From: Ariolimax columbianus
Lineage: Eukaryota; Mollusca; Gastropoda; Stylommatophora; Arionidae
Direction of reading: 5' to 3'
NCBI GenBank assembly: GCA_036924085.1
Contig: JAVGWX010000009.1
Span: forward strand, 64,766,512-64,830,511
DNA length: 64,000 bases
Position numbers and translations under genes: made by a program. Below, in pieces: positions 50,411-63,521 of the stretch (position 1 is its first letter; each line of letters opens with the position of its first letter). The notes under the pieces are model-generated. The model was not told where the DNA came from and ran no database searches. It worked only from the letters and a program-made list of their open reading frames with translations.

Positions 50411-50826
50411 TTCGAGGAGTGTTTAAGTCAAACTGGGTCTTTTTTTGTAAGGATTTTTGAGTAGTAAAAATGCCATTACTTTTTTTTATATAATTCCCAG
50501 CATTTAAGTAATGCTTGAAAAGCTTCAACATAGTAAGATTTGTCAGTATGCCTGAACCAATTCAGGACAGCCTGTTTCACTTCGCCATCAGTGCTGACCT
50601 CCCAGTCAGGAATTATTTTAGAGGTCCAAACAGGTGGAAATCACTTGAAGTGAGGTCTGGGCTGTAAGATGGATGTGGCAATACCTCTCAATCAAGTTGA
50701 TGGCACACAGTGCAGTGAGTCATATGAGGATGAGCATTATCTTGCAGGAGTAAGATGCCTTTTGTGATCAAACTAGATCGTTTTTTTCCGCAGACGGTTA
50801 TGTACATCGCTCAAAATGCGTATGCA
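50411..50826 (-). mobile_element. mariner transposase C-terminal fragment
   Basis: Minus strand reads LLQDNAHPHMTHCTVCHQLD, then LPHPSYSPDLTSSDFHLFGP, the DNAxPH and SPDLxxxDFHLF catalytic region of mariner (second and third Asp). End motif TGTTTAAGTCAAACT at 50417. Confidence 0.85.
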
Positions 50827-51350
50827 CGAGGTGTGTTTAAATTAAACTCGCCTGTGCTGCACCACATGGACATACGTACGAGAAACATGACGACATCACA
50901 AGTGACATAATAATCACATTCACAGGTCTTCTGCAGGCTGTTGAGAAAATGGTGGATGTTATACGGAATCTGTCCAGGGTTGATCAGTGAGCGATGATTC
51001 AGATCCTAACAGCTGAAGGATGTTGACCAGTTGACATTCATAGCAGAATGCAGGCAGTGTATGGTGACAAAACTGTGTCGAAGACAACAGTGAAGGACTG
51101 GGCACAGATGTTTTGGGAAGGACGTGAGTTAATGAAAGATCTTCCCGACCAGGTCAGGTGCATATTGTTGCGACAGAAGAAGCCATCACTCATATTGATG
51201 CAGCAATACAGGTGGACCATCGCCGAAGCTTAGGTTTGCTAGCAGAGAAATTTACTGTGTCGCTCGGGACAGTTGAAATGGGGGTCAGGAACAAACTGAA
51301 GTATTGGAAGGGGGTGTTCACAATGGGTCTCATGGATGCTGAATGACCAC
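50827..51350 (+). mobile_element. mariner transposase N-terminal fragment
   Basis: Opposite orientation to the preceding piece. Broken frames give MQAVYGDKTVSKTTVKDWAQ, MFWEGRELMKDLP, and TEEAITHIDAAIQVDHRRSL with LAEKFTVSLGTVE, the helix-turn-helix region. Left end TGTTTAAATTAAACT at 50835. Confidence 0.8.
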
Positions 51351-51449
51351 CACAAGGAAGAACGCATGGGGTGGAGTTTGAACCACTTTTGCATGATTGT
51401 TTTCTTGGACGACATCTGATGGTTGTGATGTTTTTCATTTTCACCTTTA

Positions 51450-52780
51450 TCTTCTTGTATCTCAGAAAATAACACAAACACAGCAACACATCATCACCAA
51501 CAAGTTCCTTATTCATTTATGTTTCTACACACAAACAAATCTTATCTAAACAAATCTATGCAATAAATAAAATAGGTAGTCTCTCAAAGTCAACAACTTA
51601 GAAAAATGTGAAGCGGCGAAAAATAATTTAGTGGCAGGGGAAAGTGCGTAATTTGTTTATTGTGTGTGGTAAAGGTTAAGAGAATGTAATGCGGGTTCTA
51701 GAAGTCGACGTTGGTCGATCAGACAGAAACTGATGTATTTACGAGTGTGTGTGTGATGGGTCAAATGAAGCTGTGAAGAGTTAATATTGATTAGAAGATT
51801 GATGTGGATCCTGGGGGTCCATTACTGGGGATGAAAAATAGAACCACTGAAATTTGTCATAAAAAGTCATTAGAGGGAGATGTGCAAGAAGAAGATGCAT
51901 GTGTACACTTTGAACATGTCCATAGTTCAACTATGTTCTTGATCTCCAAATATGATTGATTCCAGGACATGCTCGGATAACCTGGTGTTTCTGACATTTT
52001 TCAAGATTTGTGCTCATGAACTGCAAATCCAAGCCACATCTCAACAACTTTGTGATAGGGATTCCAAGAATGACCTGGTGTTGGTTTCTCATTGGTTCTG
52101 CTCTTTCTGTTTTAATTTTGATTTTGTTGATAGGCTGCGGAATTCTTCTAGCTAACATGTGATTATATATGTTGATTTGGCCTTACGTGTATATATGTGA
52201 TAGCATGAACATTATTATTATGTTATATGTGAAGTAGAGTTGAGAAATGTATAATTATGAGATAGTTTAGACTCATTTACTGTTTACAATACACATCAAG
52301 CTACCATATAGACTGCATAATCTAAGAAATTTAGTCCTAGGATTAACATTTTTAGCAGAATTTCGATCCAATTTTCTTGTGGCTGTATGTTGCTTAGGCA
52401 TAAGAAATAGAGAAGTGCTTGTCCAAGTGGTTAAAGGTACCAGAGTCTCAGTCTGGAAGACATGGGTACCAACCTTGAAAAGGTCTAGATCTTTATCTGT
52501 TGGAGGAGAAATCAAACTCTACCCTGCACACTTGATGGTGTTATTATTCCTAGCTTTATGAATGCCTCTGAGTAATGAGAGAATGCCCAAGTTATATCAT
52601 TTTTGTTTAGTAAGAAAGTGACAGTACCTTAATGTTGACAGTGAAGCCACTGAATGAAATGTCATTTCTGCTCTGCTGAATTAAATGTAATTTCCACTGA
52701 GTCAAAAATGAAATGTCATTCCACTGTACTTGCAAATGCATAATAACTTATTATCTTTATAGGACATTTGCAGGTACATA
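51450..52780. other. downstream region, nothing certain
   Basis: Contains an AT-rich stretch and, near 52420, a tRNA-like string (GTCCAAGTGGTTAAAGG). An acceptor with a good pyrimidine tract ends at about 52133. Confidence 0.35.
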
Positions 52781-52799
52781 ATGCATCTAATTACACTTC

Positions 52800-54080
52800 T
52801 ATATTACTTATCATCATCATATAGCGTGTCCATTGCAGAACACAGCCGATCTGTAAGACACTTCATCTCTGGCCAGCTCTCCCGCCTTGTCACTGTCAAC
52901 CCTAGAAGATATGTAATGTCCCTTGTCCATCTTCTCGTCAGTCTTGTCTCTTTTGCAAGGCACCATATCCTCCAGTATCATTCTTTTTAGGCCATTGTGC
53001 TGTTTGATGTGGCCAAAGTCTGTTAATTTCCTATAGATGTAATGTTGTTTACTAGACAGTTTTGTTCTGTATTGAGCTCCTGTAGGATTTCTGCAATTTT
53101 CTTTTTGCTATCCTGTAGCATTTTAACTTGAAGGATTCAATCTTCCTCTGTGGGGGTTGTTTGGTCGACCATGTCTAGCTTCCGTACATTTCCTCCAGAA
53201 AGATGCAAGTCCTCGGGATCTTTATTACTGTCATTTTGTTAGTGTTCTGCCGTACGTTTTTCATTTTAGTTAATCTCTTATAGTACCATGGCTATTCTTC
53301 TTCATAATTCAGTTTTGTCAATCTCCATTGTTACTTATAGTCATGCTGAGGTATTCAAAATATGTGGCGTTCTGAACATTTTGCTTTTCTAGGATAACTG
53401 TAGGTTTGGTTTTCATCTTGTCATTGCTCATTGTCTTAGTCTTGTTTATGAATAGATTTTGTTCCTCACTCTCGTTTAACCGACAGGATCATCTCTTCCA
53501 GCACAGCAGTGCTCTTCAGGAGGATAGCCTTTGCTATTCCTTATTTTGCATCAGACATTCACATCAGTTACTCCAACAAAGTCATGTCTGTGGTTGTGTT
53601 CTGTGCATCTATCTTCAACAAGCGTTTGTTTTTAGCTGTTCCCCTAGTGTTTGGCTGTCCTCCTCCTACTTACAGGCAGCGTTTGTTTGTTGTCAAGCGA
53701 TATATGTCCAAGGAAAGCTGTCTTGCTTCCCAGATTCTGATATGATTGTATGGGGTTGACGGCTGATAGAAAGTGATATTATCATGTGACATATTCTTTC
53801 CAGAGCCGAGTCTTGATCATGGCAGTTCTGTATGCTTCTCGGTTTAGAGCGAGTCGGCCCACATCATTTTCTGTAATATGCTGCTATTGAAAACTGTCTC
53901 CATTTGTCTTCTTTTTTCTGTCCATGAAATTATCACCATCCTTCTGTGACACATCTTTTCAAAAGCTGTGATCTTTTTTTGAAATTGATTTATTCATGTC
54001 TCACAGCCATATATTGCCAGTAGGAAAATTTATGTGGTATAGAAAGCTGCTGTTTTGGACATTGAATGGTCTTACACGCA
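52800..54080 (-). mobile_element. RTE-like LINE fragment, heavily decayed
   Basis: Minus strand, near the 3' end: MVPGKRDKTDEKMDKGHYIS, then GELARDEVSYRSAVFCNGHA. Further 5' a decayed VILEKQNVQNATYFEYLSMT-like block. Same order as the RTE end at 11470-12010. Confidence 0.75.
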
Positions 54081-54654
54081 AGTAATGTGGTAATCTGAAA
54101 ACATGGATTTTTGTGATAAGAAATCAAGTCATTGTTGTGTCTTTTCTGCAGAAATGGTACAAAGGGGGAACTATTCAATGTCATTTTTATTTTGGAAAGG
54201 ATGAATGTAGAAATATATTGTTTATTATTTTCATCATATTTCTGCAGTGAAACCTATTGCTATTATTTTCATCATATTTCTGCAGTGAAACCTGTTGCTG
54301 TCTTTCAATCCTGCTTCTAGTGTATGCTAGTATTTTCCTCACATTTATGATGTTCATTTTTGTCTCTTTAAGGCCGTGAGTTAATGATATTTCTCTGTTT
54401 GTCTTTATTTATCAGCTTTATAAATAGATAAATATATGAGTTATGAAATGTAAGTAAATCTAATGAAGAGAAAAATTTATGTTGAAAACTCATTGCATTG
54501 TTTTGTTAGCATTGTTTTGGTTCATTAGATTAAACTTGTGAAAATACTTATTCTTTGTTATGTAAGATTCAACATTTTGGTGATAGTAGCACTTTTCAAA
54601 CCCATGCATTTTTAGTTAAATCGGGTTTTGTGATCCATCAAAATAATAGAAAGC

Positions 54655-54990
54655 ATTCACGTATAAGCACTTCACCATGGACAAGGGAAGTATTCAGGTC
54701 TAAACACTTTGCCATGAACAAGGGAAGTATTCAGGTCTAAGCACTTTGCCATGAACAAGGGAAGTATTCAGATCTAAGCACTTTGCCATCCATGACAAGG
54801 GAAGTATTCAGGTCTAAGCACTTTGCCATCCATGACAAGGGAAGTATTCAGGTCTAAGCACTTTGGCATCCATGACAAGGGAAGTATTCAGGTCTAAGCA
54901 CTTCACCATCCATGACAAGGGAAGTATTCAGGTCTAAGCACTTCACCATCCATGACAAGGGAAGTATTCAGGTCTAAGCACTTCTCCATG
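54655..54990. repeat. ~40-bp tandem repeat, about 8 units
   Basis: Unit GACAAGGGAAGTATTCAGGT plus CTAAGCACTTTGCCATCCAT; the first units are 36 bp. Confidence 0.95.
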
Positions 54991-55364
54991 AACAATGGCT
55001 GCACTCTGAACAAAACGCAGTACTGTTGACTGTCAGTCCTCTACTAATTTCTATGATTTGGTACATATTGTGAAATCTCCCAGTTTATACGTATGTGGCT
55101 GTATATAATGTTTACTTCAACCTGAAGTACATCGTTTTCTGGCATACTTATTTTTGGATGCCACTGACATGCTTGAATGCCCTTTGTGAAATTGTGTATT
55201 ATGCATATCTTTTATTTTTTTGAATTATTGTTTCCCTAAATAAAATACATTTTCCTTGAGCTTTTTGTTTTTATTGAACAGCGGCCAATGAGAGAATAGG
55301 TCACGGTTGCATTGTGTACAATTTTTTATTATTCAAGTTCTCATCTCAATGTTTCAGAGCAAGG

Positions 55365-55445
55365 ACTATGTAAAATTTAGTTCAGACACAGGCCAGGAAA
55401 CAACTATGTAAAATTGAGTTCAGACACAGGCCAGGAAACAACTCA
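55365..55445. repeat. 40-bp direct duplication
   Basis: GAGTTCAGACACAGGCCAGG with ACTATGTAAAATT occurs twice in tandem. Confidence 0.9.
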
Positions 55446-55684
55446 AATGTTGTAGCATCACATTGTGACAACGTACAAAAAAAATGAGAAGAAACAAATG
55501 ATTATTAAAACGTGAAGGTGCTGAACTTTGGGGCATATAAAGGTCTACATCAATGACTGACAAAATAAATATGTCACAGAAGGAAAGAGCAATTTAATCT
55601 ACACAATCATCAGTACAAAATCTGTTGTGAATCAAAAATGTCCTGTGTAATCTTGCCTAGGAATAATGAATCATCTGTCTGTTA

Positions 55685-56330
55685 GTTAGTTTTCTTTCCA
55701 CTTGTGCCGTTAAGCGCCGTGAAGAGTTTAAATCGTCTATCCTGCGCCAAGTGTGTTGCGTCGGTCAATGTGAGCCCTTATCACTGTACAATCACTCTGT
55801 CATCTATCCACCTGCCACGTGGCCGCTCCCTTGCCATGTAGCCAGATCTACCAGCATTGTAAGCCATCATTGGAAGTTGATGAGGGTGCATTCTCATGAG
55901 ATGACCAAACCAACTTATTTTCTGCTCGGAAATGTATTCAACACACGATGTAGTGCCGACCATACTTCAAATGTCGTCGTTCTGCATTCTGTCTCTTCTG
56001 CTAACACCGATGATCTTCCTCAAACACTTCATTTCACAAGTCGAAATTCTGCTCTCATGCACTCTGGCACTGGTAGTACAGAGTCAGCATAAATTTACTG
56101 TTTATCAGCTGTTGCTTTGTTGCCAAACTAATGCTCGGGTGTCTAAGCAGTGGGGACAGTTGATAAGTCACCGCAGATGCTTTCTGACACCTAGTCTCAA
56201 TTTCCCTGTCGATCCTACCATCTGCCGAAAAAATACTCCCTAATACTTGAACTCATGGACCTGTTGAAGATCAATATCATTTAGACTTATCTTGAGTGGC
56301 CCAGATGTTCTACTGATCATCATAATTTCT
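55685..56330 (-). mobile_element. LINE reverse transcriptase C-terminal fragment
   Basis: Minus strand: SGPLKISLNDIDLQQVHEFK, then CEMKCLRKIIGVSRRDRMQN, ISWFGHLMRMHPHQLPMMAY and ARERPRGRWIDDRVIVQ. The order fits a non-LTR RT C-terminus, with stops and a frameshift. Confidence 0.83.
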
Positions 56331-56339
56331 GTAATGAAT

Positions 56340-57930
56340 TATAAGTGAAGAAAACCACGGATAGTTCGTTATCAGAGTTCTGTGAATGCTATCATGGGGG
56401 TCTGCTCACACTTTTCATTGATAAATGAGAACTGCAAGCATGAAGAATATGTGGTTGTTTAAAACTCCCCTCGACCAACCAACCCCAGAGACAAAAACAT
56501 TCAATTGAAAATGTCATGTTTTAAGTTTCATGGGAGCCCATTATAACACAAATCAAGCCACAGCCACAGCAAAGAAAATGTCTTTCTATGTTTACCATAC
56601 ATCTTACCTTGCTGTCAACTTGGAATAATAGTGCACCCGATGTGGATATGCCTATTTGTGTATTTACACTTTTTGAATAAACTAAATATGCAACTTCATA
56701 TTTGTCTTTTAACTGTTTTATAATTATATTTTCAAGTTCCTTGATGATTTATTCGTCAGATTGACTACTTGGTAATGATTGACCAACTTAGTTCAAAAAT
56801 ACCTTTTTGCTCTTATATACAATTTGTAAATAATTTTTAAGTTTCTTTCTTAACTCATTCACTCCCAAATATTATGGACCTCTGGATGTACATTTATGTA
56901 AAACAGCATCACTTAGTTGTGATCTATTTTTATCTTCAATAAAAAAAATTCCCTGAACTAACACACATTATATACCAAACTGTTCACAATTGCAGCCAGA
57001 ATTCAATGGAACATATTTTATAAATGGAGGTGAACATTTGTGTAGGAGCGATTATGGTTGCATAATTGTTTTAATTTATTTAAATTATGAAAAAAATTGT
57101 TCCCAACACATTATTCAGCTCTACATGAATAATGTAATGTCTTTCCATTGACGGTAATCCACAAGGGAAGGTGTTCTGAAAGTTGCACCTAATTTGGTGC
57201 AGTTGTTTTCACAGTGTTCATACTCTACTAAAGGCACGGGAAGTTGAAAATGTGCTAACAAATAAATGCACCAATCAACATCAGCGTGAGTGTTTACAAT
57301 TTATGCACACCCAGAATGAATGTTCCTGCCATATTAAATATATAGGTATACATATTTATATTATTCACACTAGCATGGCTGGGCAGGATCTTAAACCTTT
57401 ACTGAATTTGTGAGCTGTTACTACCATTGCTTGAGACAAGAGGGCACAGCCCCCTTGTCAGTAGATTTAGTTTCACTTTCATTGCTCAACTTAGAACTAA
57501 GACTAGATAAAGAAATTGAAATATTGCTATGAGAACGATCCATGTCTTTACCATCACTTCTGTCAGCAAAAATATAACCTAACCATTACCGAGCTTATAC
57601 TGTAAAAACTCTATTTGGTCACCCTCTGAAAAAAAATGTATTTTCTAAGTATGAAAATAAGCATTTTTTTCATGAAACATACACTAACTCTTCCGGAAAT
57701 GAAAAGTACAAAATCTGGACTTCCGCCAATAACCAAAATAAATCATTTAGGAGAACTAGGAATAGGAAAATATGTGATTTTGTGAACACTTTGTGAACAG
57801 AGTTGCAAAAGCTGATATATCGGGTCCTGTGTTTTCTGGAAAAATCCAGATACCGATGTATTGGCTCGTGGGAGTGAATGAGTTAAAAAATCAAATAACT
57901 TGAGCTAAATATTATATATACATTATTTAT
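56340..57930. other. AT-rich intergenic DNA, nothing identified
   Basis: Short open frames only; no conserved motif, splice structure or repeat recognised. Confidence 0.4.
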
Positions 57931-57933
57931 TCT

Positions 57934-57938
<5 letters not shown>

Positions 57939-57998
<60 letters not shown>
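57939..57998. repeat. (TA)n microsatellite
   Basis: About 30 uninterrupted TA units. Confidence 0.97.
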
Positions 57999-57999
<1 letters not shown>

Positions 58000-58003
<4 letters not shown>

Positions 58004-58850
58004 TGATTCAAATTTCAATGTTTATCTATTTATAGTCCAGCCAAATTTTGCTGATTTGGGTCTCACATCTGAGGCCAGTGCTGCAACTTCATATCTCAAA
58101 TATTTTACTCTAAATGAAATTAATTAACATAACAAATTAACCTAAAATTACATCTTAAGTTCTTAAGACAAAATTAAACTATCAACGACATGAAGTATTC
58201 ATAATAATTTTTTTAAAGGCATTAGTATGAAGCGTTGACTGTCAATAATGCAGAGTTGGGAGACCACACTTTTACTCACTGTAGTCAATATCTACACATA
58301 ATCCAGATACATGACCTTATCCTGATTAAATCTAATTACTCGGCTCTTCAACTCCCAATTCTATCACAGATACAACTTTAGACAGAACACGCAAATATCT
58401 ACCTAAAAGAAGTAACTCTACATTAAATGAAAGCTGCACATGCGTTATCTTTAAATCAGTCAAAATAAATAAATGTTTGCTATAAACGGCAAAAACAGGA
58501 GTGTTGGATACCAAAAGTTATCAAATCAGATTGTAACATGTTTTTGAGCCACTTGTGTCTACCATAGCGGACAGTTAAGTTGTGGATATTCATTTCTATC
58601 AAATGTTTTAAATTATTTATTTTGTTGTTGAAACTCCTTGCATAATGATATTTCTTCACAACTGTTTGAGTTGTACATTTAATATTGCACTTATTTTTAG
58701 GTTTTTCTTTCAGTCAGAGGGGTTTCTTTTTTGTTTCCAGTATTACTTTTTTCTTGATATTTATAAATTGATAATTTCATGGAATGTCAGATTTTAAACA
58801 TGCAATATTGTGAATTTTATTCGTTTAATTTAAATTTAATGGCTGAATAA
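58000..58850. other. AT-rich DNA, nothing identified
   Basis: No supported gene or repeat. Confidence 0.4.
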
Positions 58851-58854
58851 TCAT

Positions 58855-59280
58855 TCCAACTATGTACCAGTTTTGACTTATGGATACGAGTCATGAGCAA
58901 TGACCTCAAAAAAGCTCAAAGTGTCAGAAATTAGATATCCAAAGAAGGTGGTCTAAGCAACTAGAAGACACAATGCTATAACCAGACAATAGGACATGAT
59001 CTCGAAGCCCAGCCCTTGCAGACTCAAGGGAAGCAATCACAAACTTTGATTATTGGACATGTCTGCAGAATGAAGATTGGCTACCAAACCAATCACAGAA
59101 AGCAAAGCGACAAGGGATTCTGACCCCAAGTCCACTGGGACGACAACATAAAACAGTCTGTAAGAGTCCGTGGACTAGACTGGAACCAGGCCAAGAGGAA
59201 GACAGCGGATAGAACCATCTGTCACTCTTTCTGGCAAATCTCAACATCCCAGCATAGAAATAGAATGTCCGAGTAAGTAA
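58855..59280 (+). mobile_element. RTE-like LINE C-terminal remnant
   Basis: Decayed frames with a VLTYGYES-like start and a degraded tail (TGTRPRGRQRIEPS). Identification rests on order and weak similarity. Confidence 0.5.
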
Positions 59281-59289
59281 GCCATTAAC

Positions 59290-60280
59290 ATTCTTTCATG
59301 ACAACTGGGTGGGGCCATCGCACAACCTCAAATGTCATCATTAATGTTAAATCTTTACCATATCCATACATTTTTTGTCGTTAATATAATCAAATTTAAT
59401 GGTCCCCTATCAATATTTTTGGACTCTACATGCTATTACTTTTCTGTTAATACACTTCAGCATGTGACGGAATGGTTTTGATGTCTGCCTGCTGACAAGG
59501 AAGGCAGTGGATCAAATCCTCAGTAAGGCATATGTTGTTTTTCTGTTGGGAGTGAAATCAACATAGCCAGTAAACGACGTGGTGAAGTAGTCCATAGTCC
59601 TCTGCCTAAAAACCCCTTGACTATCCCAGCAATGGGAATAAAGTCTTACGTCAGTTTTACACTCCAGCATAACATTACATACTTGAGACTTATTTTCAGT
59701 GAACTTTTCAGTGAAAAATAAATAGCAAAATAACTCATTAAGAATCTACTTTCGTATTATTTTTCTTGCTGTAAACCTTATATCTGGACAAGAGAAATCT
59801 CCGGCACTAGGTTGCCTAGAAATTCTGCTGTGGAGCCTAATAATGCAGGACCAGTGAAGTATTTACTCACACATTTTCCCCCATTGCTTTTTCATTCTTT
59901 ACCTGTCACCTAGATACTAAACAAATTTGTCACTATGTGCAGTATATAATGTGTTTCAAAATTGACAAAATTTAATGATATTTGATTTAGAAGTGAATTT
60001 AAACTGAGCGTTTTTGTATTCATTTGAAACCTTACAAAGCATATTACCATCTCTGTTGTTGGCACCAGACAGGGAGCCTGTGCTTAAGCACTGTGTGGTT
60101 ACTATAGCAATTTGTTTCATATGATCAGGTTAGTTGCTAACTCTATGAATGGCCCTCTTTAATCACACTACACAGTATGCTTGGCTGGAAAGTTACAGCA
60201 ATCCTATTCTTTGCACTCTGCGATTCAAATTGGCAATAAACTTAACTGGTAAGGATTAATGTTTCATCTATCAAAGTCTG
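59290..60280. other. intergenic DNA, nothing certain
   Basis: A tRNA-like box B string (GTGGATCAAATCC) occurs near 59509; otherwise nothing recognised. Confidence 0.35.
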
Positions 60281-60282
60281 GC

Positions 60283-60600
60283 ATCAAGATGCTGAGCGAC
60301 CCATAGCTGACTGTTAGCGTCAGGGCCAGCGAACCAGAGCTGCCAAGACCCTTCTACACCTCCACGTGGTGATCCTGGATAACAGGCTGCAGCAGGGCAG
60401 ACTGGCTAAGGAGAAAGGATCGAAAAGGGAATGCTAACCCGGTACTCAAAAAATGTCGGATGTGTTGGACCGAAAAGTACAAATATCGCAGTCAAGCTGT
60501 AAATTACGACAACGCATTCCGTTCTCTGGACTACATTCTGCTACTTAGGCCAGTGTCAGGGTTTGGTAGCGGGAGATAGAGAATGAACGAAGCCAAGCCA
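60283..60600 (+). mobile_element. SINE family 1 copy, internally shortened
   Basis: Matches the family but lacks about 30 bp after GATGCTGAGC and part of the core. The CCAAGCC tail resembles the 35419 copy. No clear target duplication. Confidence 0.9.
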
Positions 60601-60799
60601 TTCCTGACCACAGGGGAGTATATACACCCAGAATTGTGGAATGTCAAACTAACAATTCTTCAGAATCCACATTTTGGATAGATTTGATCAATGATTGTAA
60701 GATACAGTAAAGTAACAAGTAAGTAGCATGTCCATTACAGAACGTAGCTTTCTACAACCGCCACCTATTTTGCTGTTATAAGTTTATTGGCAAGTGTGC

Positions 60800-60955
60800 A
60801 GTACGGTAGGTTGCCATTACTTTCTGTACGTGGAAGAGCAATCGCCCGAGGAAGAAGACCAGTGTCTGCCAAACTGGATACAGTGGGAATCGAACCCAGT
60901 GCTTTGGGATTGTGAAAGTCGATCAAGTTTCATCCCTAGGCCACACCGCCAGTAA
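60800..60955 (-). mobile_element. tRNA-headed SINE fragment
   Basis: Reverse strand has GGTGTGGCCTAGGGATGAAA (box A) and GGGTTCGATTCCC (box B), as in the 24160-24320 copy. Confidence 0.7.
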
Positions 60956-61289
60956 TGGTTGTAAATTATCGAGACAATCAGAATTTTAACAAATAAATTA
61001 ATTAAATATTGACAAAAATTTGTAATAAATTTAAAAGAACTCTACATGAAAGAAATGGCAGTACACTTTAGGAAATGTACAAAACTTGTACACATTATAT
61101 ATAACCTGTACCAGATTTCAACTATGCTGGTTGTATTCTTATATACTCCATTTCCCCTGACAGATCTGGGTAAAACGGCTACAAGAAACACATATCTGCT
61201 CTTACATCTGTTGTAAAGCCAGAAAACGTGTATATACAAGCTACATCGCCGACTAAAAAAATAACTTCTATATCAATTGTCAAACATCT

Positions 61290-61740
61290 AGAAACTGTTA
61301 CAGCAGCCTGTCCAATCAGGTGGGGGATTAACACTGATCTCTATAGTAGTGATCCTGCTGAGAAGCCTTACACTGCACTTACAGTAAGGATGACCCATGC
61401 CCACCTTCTTTGTATGCACCTGGATGTAAGATGAGCCACTGTAGCCACTACCAAATAAAATCCATTTAGTACCTTGATCGAGCAGAGCAAGTGATCCTGT
61501 CTCGCATGAGAACAGTCCACAAAAAGCTTGAATGTTCACTTGCACGTGCTAAAATTGGCTCCATCTTCCTTATGTTCACGTAGGCAAGCGGCACAGACAA
61601 TCCTTCAAGACTTATTGACTTAGTACTGGCCCACCGAGACGAACCTCGACACAAAACTGTTTGGTAGCATTGAAGAAGTCTCACTACAGCAACATTCATT
61701 CAGAGAACTAGAGTTTGCGTGCAGGCGTAATTTTTTTTAA
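61290..61740 (+). mobile_element. RNase H-type LINE 3' fragment
   Basis: From 61470 broken frames give EQSDPVSHENSPQKA, then VLAHRDEPRHKTVW and FIQRTRVCVQA, like the C-terminus of RNase H LINEs. 61390-61450 matches part of 12240-12300. Confidence 0.55.
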
Positions 61741-61744
61741 ATGA

Positions 61745-62785
61745 GGTGAACGAGAAGACAGATCCATTTAGTGTGAAAAACTAAGTCCGAGTAGCTTAAC
61801 AAACAAACGGACAAGCAAACAACACACTGAATTAATGTGGACACCAAAATAATTTGTACAGGCAATAATACAGCTTTATAAAGGTTAAAAACACTGTCAT
61901 GTTCAAATACCTGCCTGCATTAAAAGTATGAAACAGGAGCAATAGTAGAAAAGTGAAACAACATACATAAAAACATTTCACTGAATAAGCCAGCTCAAAA
62001 CATGTGTAAAAGTCACAGTAAACTCTTGTAAAACAGAATAGCTCTTACTTGAAAATGTTATGTCCTGTATAAATGATGTAGAATATAACATTTGGATGAT
62101 ACGGATTTTACATTGACATCATAGATGGCAACTTGTATGTGCTACTCGTAACTTATTCGGGGGTTTTATTGTGTAAATATACTTTTTTTTAATCAAGGGT
62201 AGCTGGATAGATATAATACTTTTAAGATCGCAAATCATAAATAAACGACAACATTTTCTACAATTTTTGAATACTGAAACATCTTCAAAAGCTTATATGG
62301 TAACTGACATGTTAAAAAAAATGGATAACATATTTCAAATGGCAAGAAGTGTAATAAAAAAATTCATAATATAGCCCTGTATGACACTGAAACATAGCCG
62401 AGTTACGTTTATACATCATACATATACAGAAATGAAAGGCAAGCTTTCCACAATGGGCTGATTATTAAAGTTCATCACATTCTGTGCAAAAAAAAGAACA
62501 AAGCAGTAGTCGGTAACATTGTCAGCTCTCCGTCTCAGATAAGTTTTCATCTCAAAGTTCAAGTGCAGTTGATACAATGAATGTCATCTGTTACCAGCAA
62601 CATTGTGAGCTTCATCAGGGAATGGCATTGCTTGCTGATTTCTTGTAGATGCATTGCTTGTGTAAGCTTGTCATTATTTCAGTATTGATATGATGAAGGA
62701 GAGGTAAAGGTGCTCTCATAGCATTGAGGATGATGATGTATTTGAGACTTCATTGTATGAGGTCACATCATTCTTGGTGGTGTGA
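61745..62785. other. AT-rich DNA, nothing identified
   Basis: No open frame above noise, no repeat recognised. Confidence 0.4.
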
Positions 62786-62789
62786 GATG

Positions 62790-63140
62790 ACCAGGATACT
62801 TAAATCAGTACTCACATATGGTTGTGAAAGCTGGAAAGTGACAAAGATGCTTAAATGTATTGGAAAATAAATGCCTTAGACATCTATTAGGCATTGGCTG
62901 GAAAGAATTCCTGACTAATGTGCAGATGCGAGAACAGTCCAACCAAAATTATGTTTCTAAAGCCATCACGAAGAAACATTGGGGGCACACCGGGCTCATG
63001 CTGTGGATGGATAATAAGACTCCTCTTGCAGGTGATTATGTGGAAACCTAGTGGAAAAAGGAAGCGGGGTACAACAATTACTAAGGAGGGTATAACCATT
63101 GGGGCTAGGAAACATGCAAGAACTACAGAAAGTGATGACG
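62790..63140 (+). mobile_element. RTE-like LINE C-terminus
   Basis: Frames read ENKCLRHLLGIGWKEFLTNV, then WKPSGKRKRGTTITKEG, the same layout as the minus-strand copy at 13463-13800 (NPQGKRKRG). Confidence 0.78.
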
Positions 63141-63280
63141 GATTGATCGAACTGAAGAATTTTGAGTTGTGTTTGGCATTGAAAGACCATAAGGAAATAG
63201 AACTTTGTTTAGTAGGTGCTAACAAATGTACATGTTTTTCATCAATAAAGATGTAGTTGTCTTTTAATTTGGGTGAGTAT

Positions 63281-63521
63281 TTTTTGTTGTTTTTGCGTTC
63301 GCCTTATTTCTCTATTCCCCAAAGCGGTGTGCGTTTTTATTTTGCGCCTGTCGGCCCAGTGCATCCGACTTCAGCATGCATTTTATGTAAGGGTCTGCTT
63401 CCTCCTGCATTTTCTAAGGGTTTGCATCCCCGGGGTAACGGCCGGTGCTGTGATAGGGATCGAACTCAGCACCTTCTGGTTGTGAGCTGTGCCACTAAAC
63501 CACTAGGCCTCGCCGTCCCCG
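63281..63521 (-). mobile_element. tRNA-headed SINE (family 2) with 16-bp target duplication
   Basis: 241 bp. TAATTTGGGTGAGTAT flanks it at 63265-63280 and 63522-63537, identical on both sides. tRNA-like head at the right end, A-rich tail at the left. It looks recent. Confidence 0.95.

Noticed and set aside
52134..52151. Alternative last exon (Ala-Ala-Glu-Phe-Phe-stop)
   Set aside because: It has a stronger acceptor tract than the 49783 site, but the residues do not form a dileucine or match known sortilin ends. Kept only as an alternative.
57933..58127. 64-aa frame with Tyr-Ile repeats
   Set aside because: It is the translation of the TA microsatellite.
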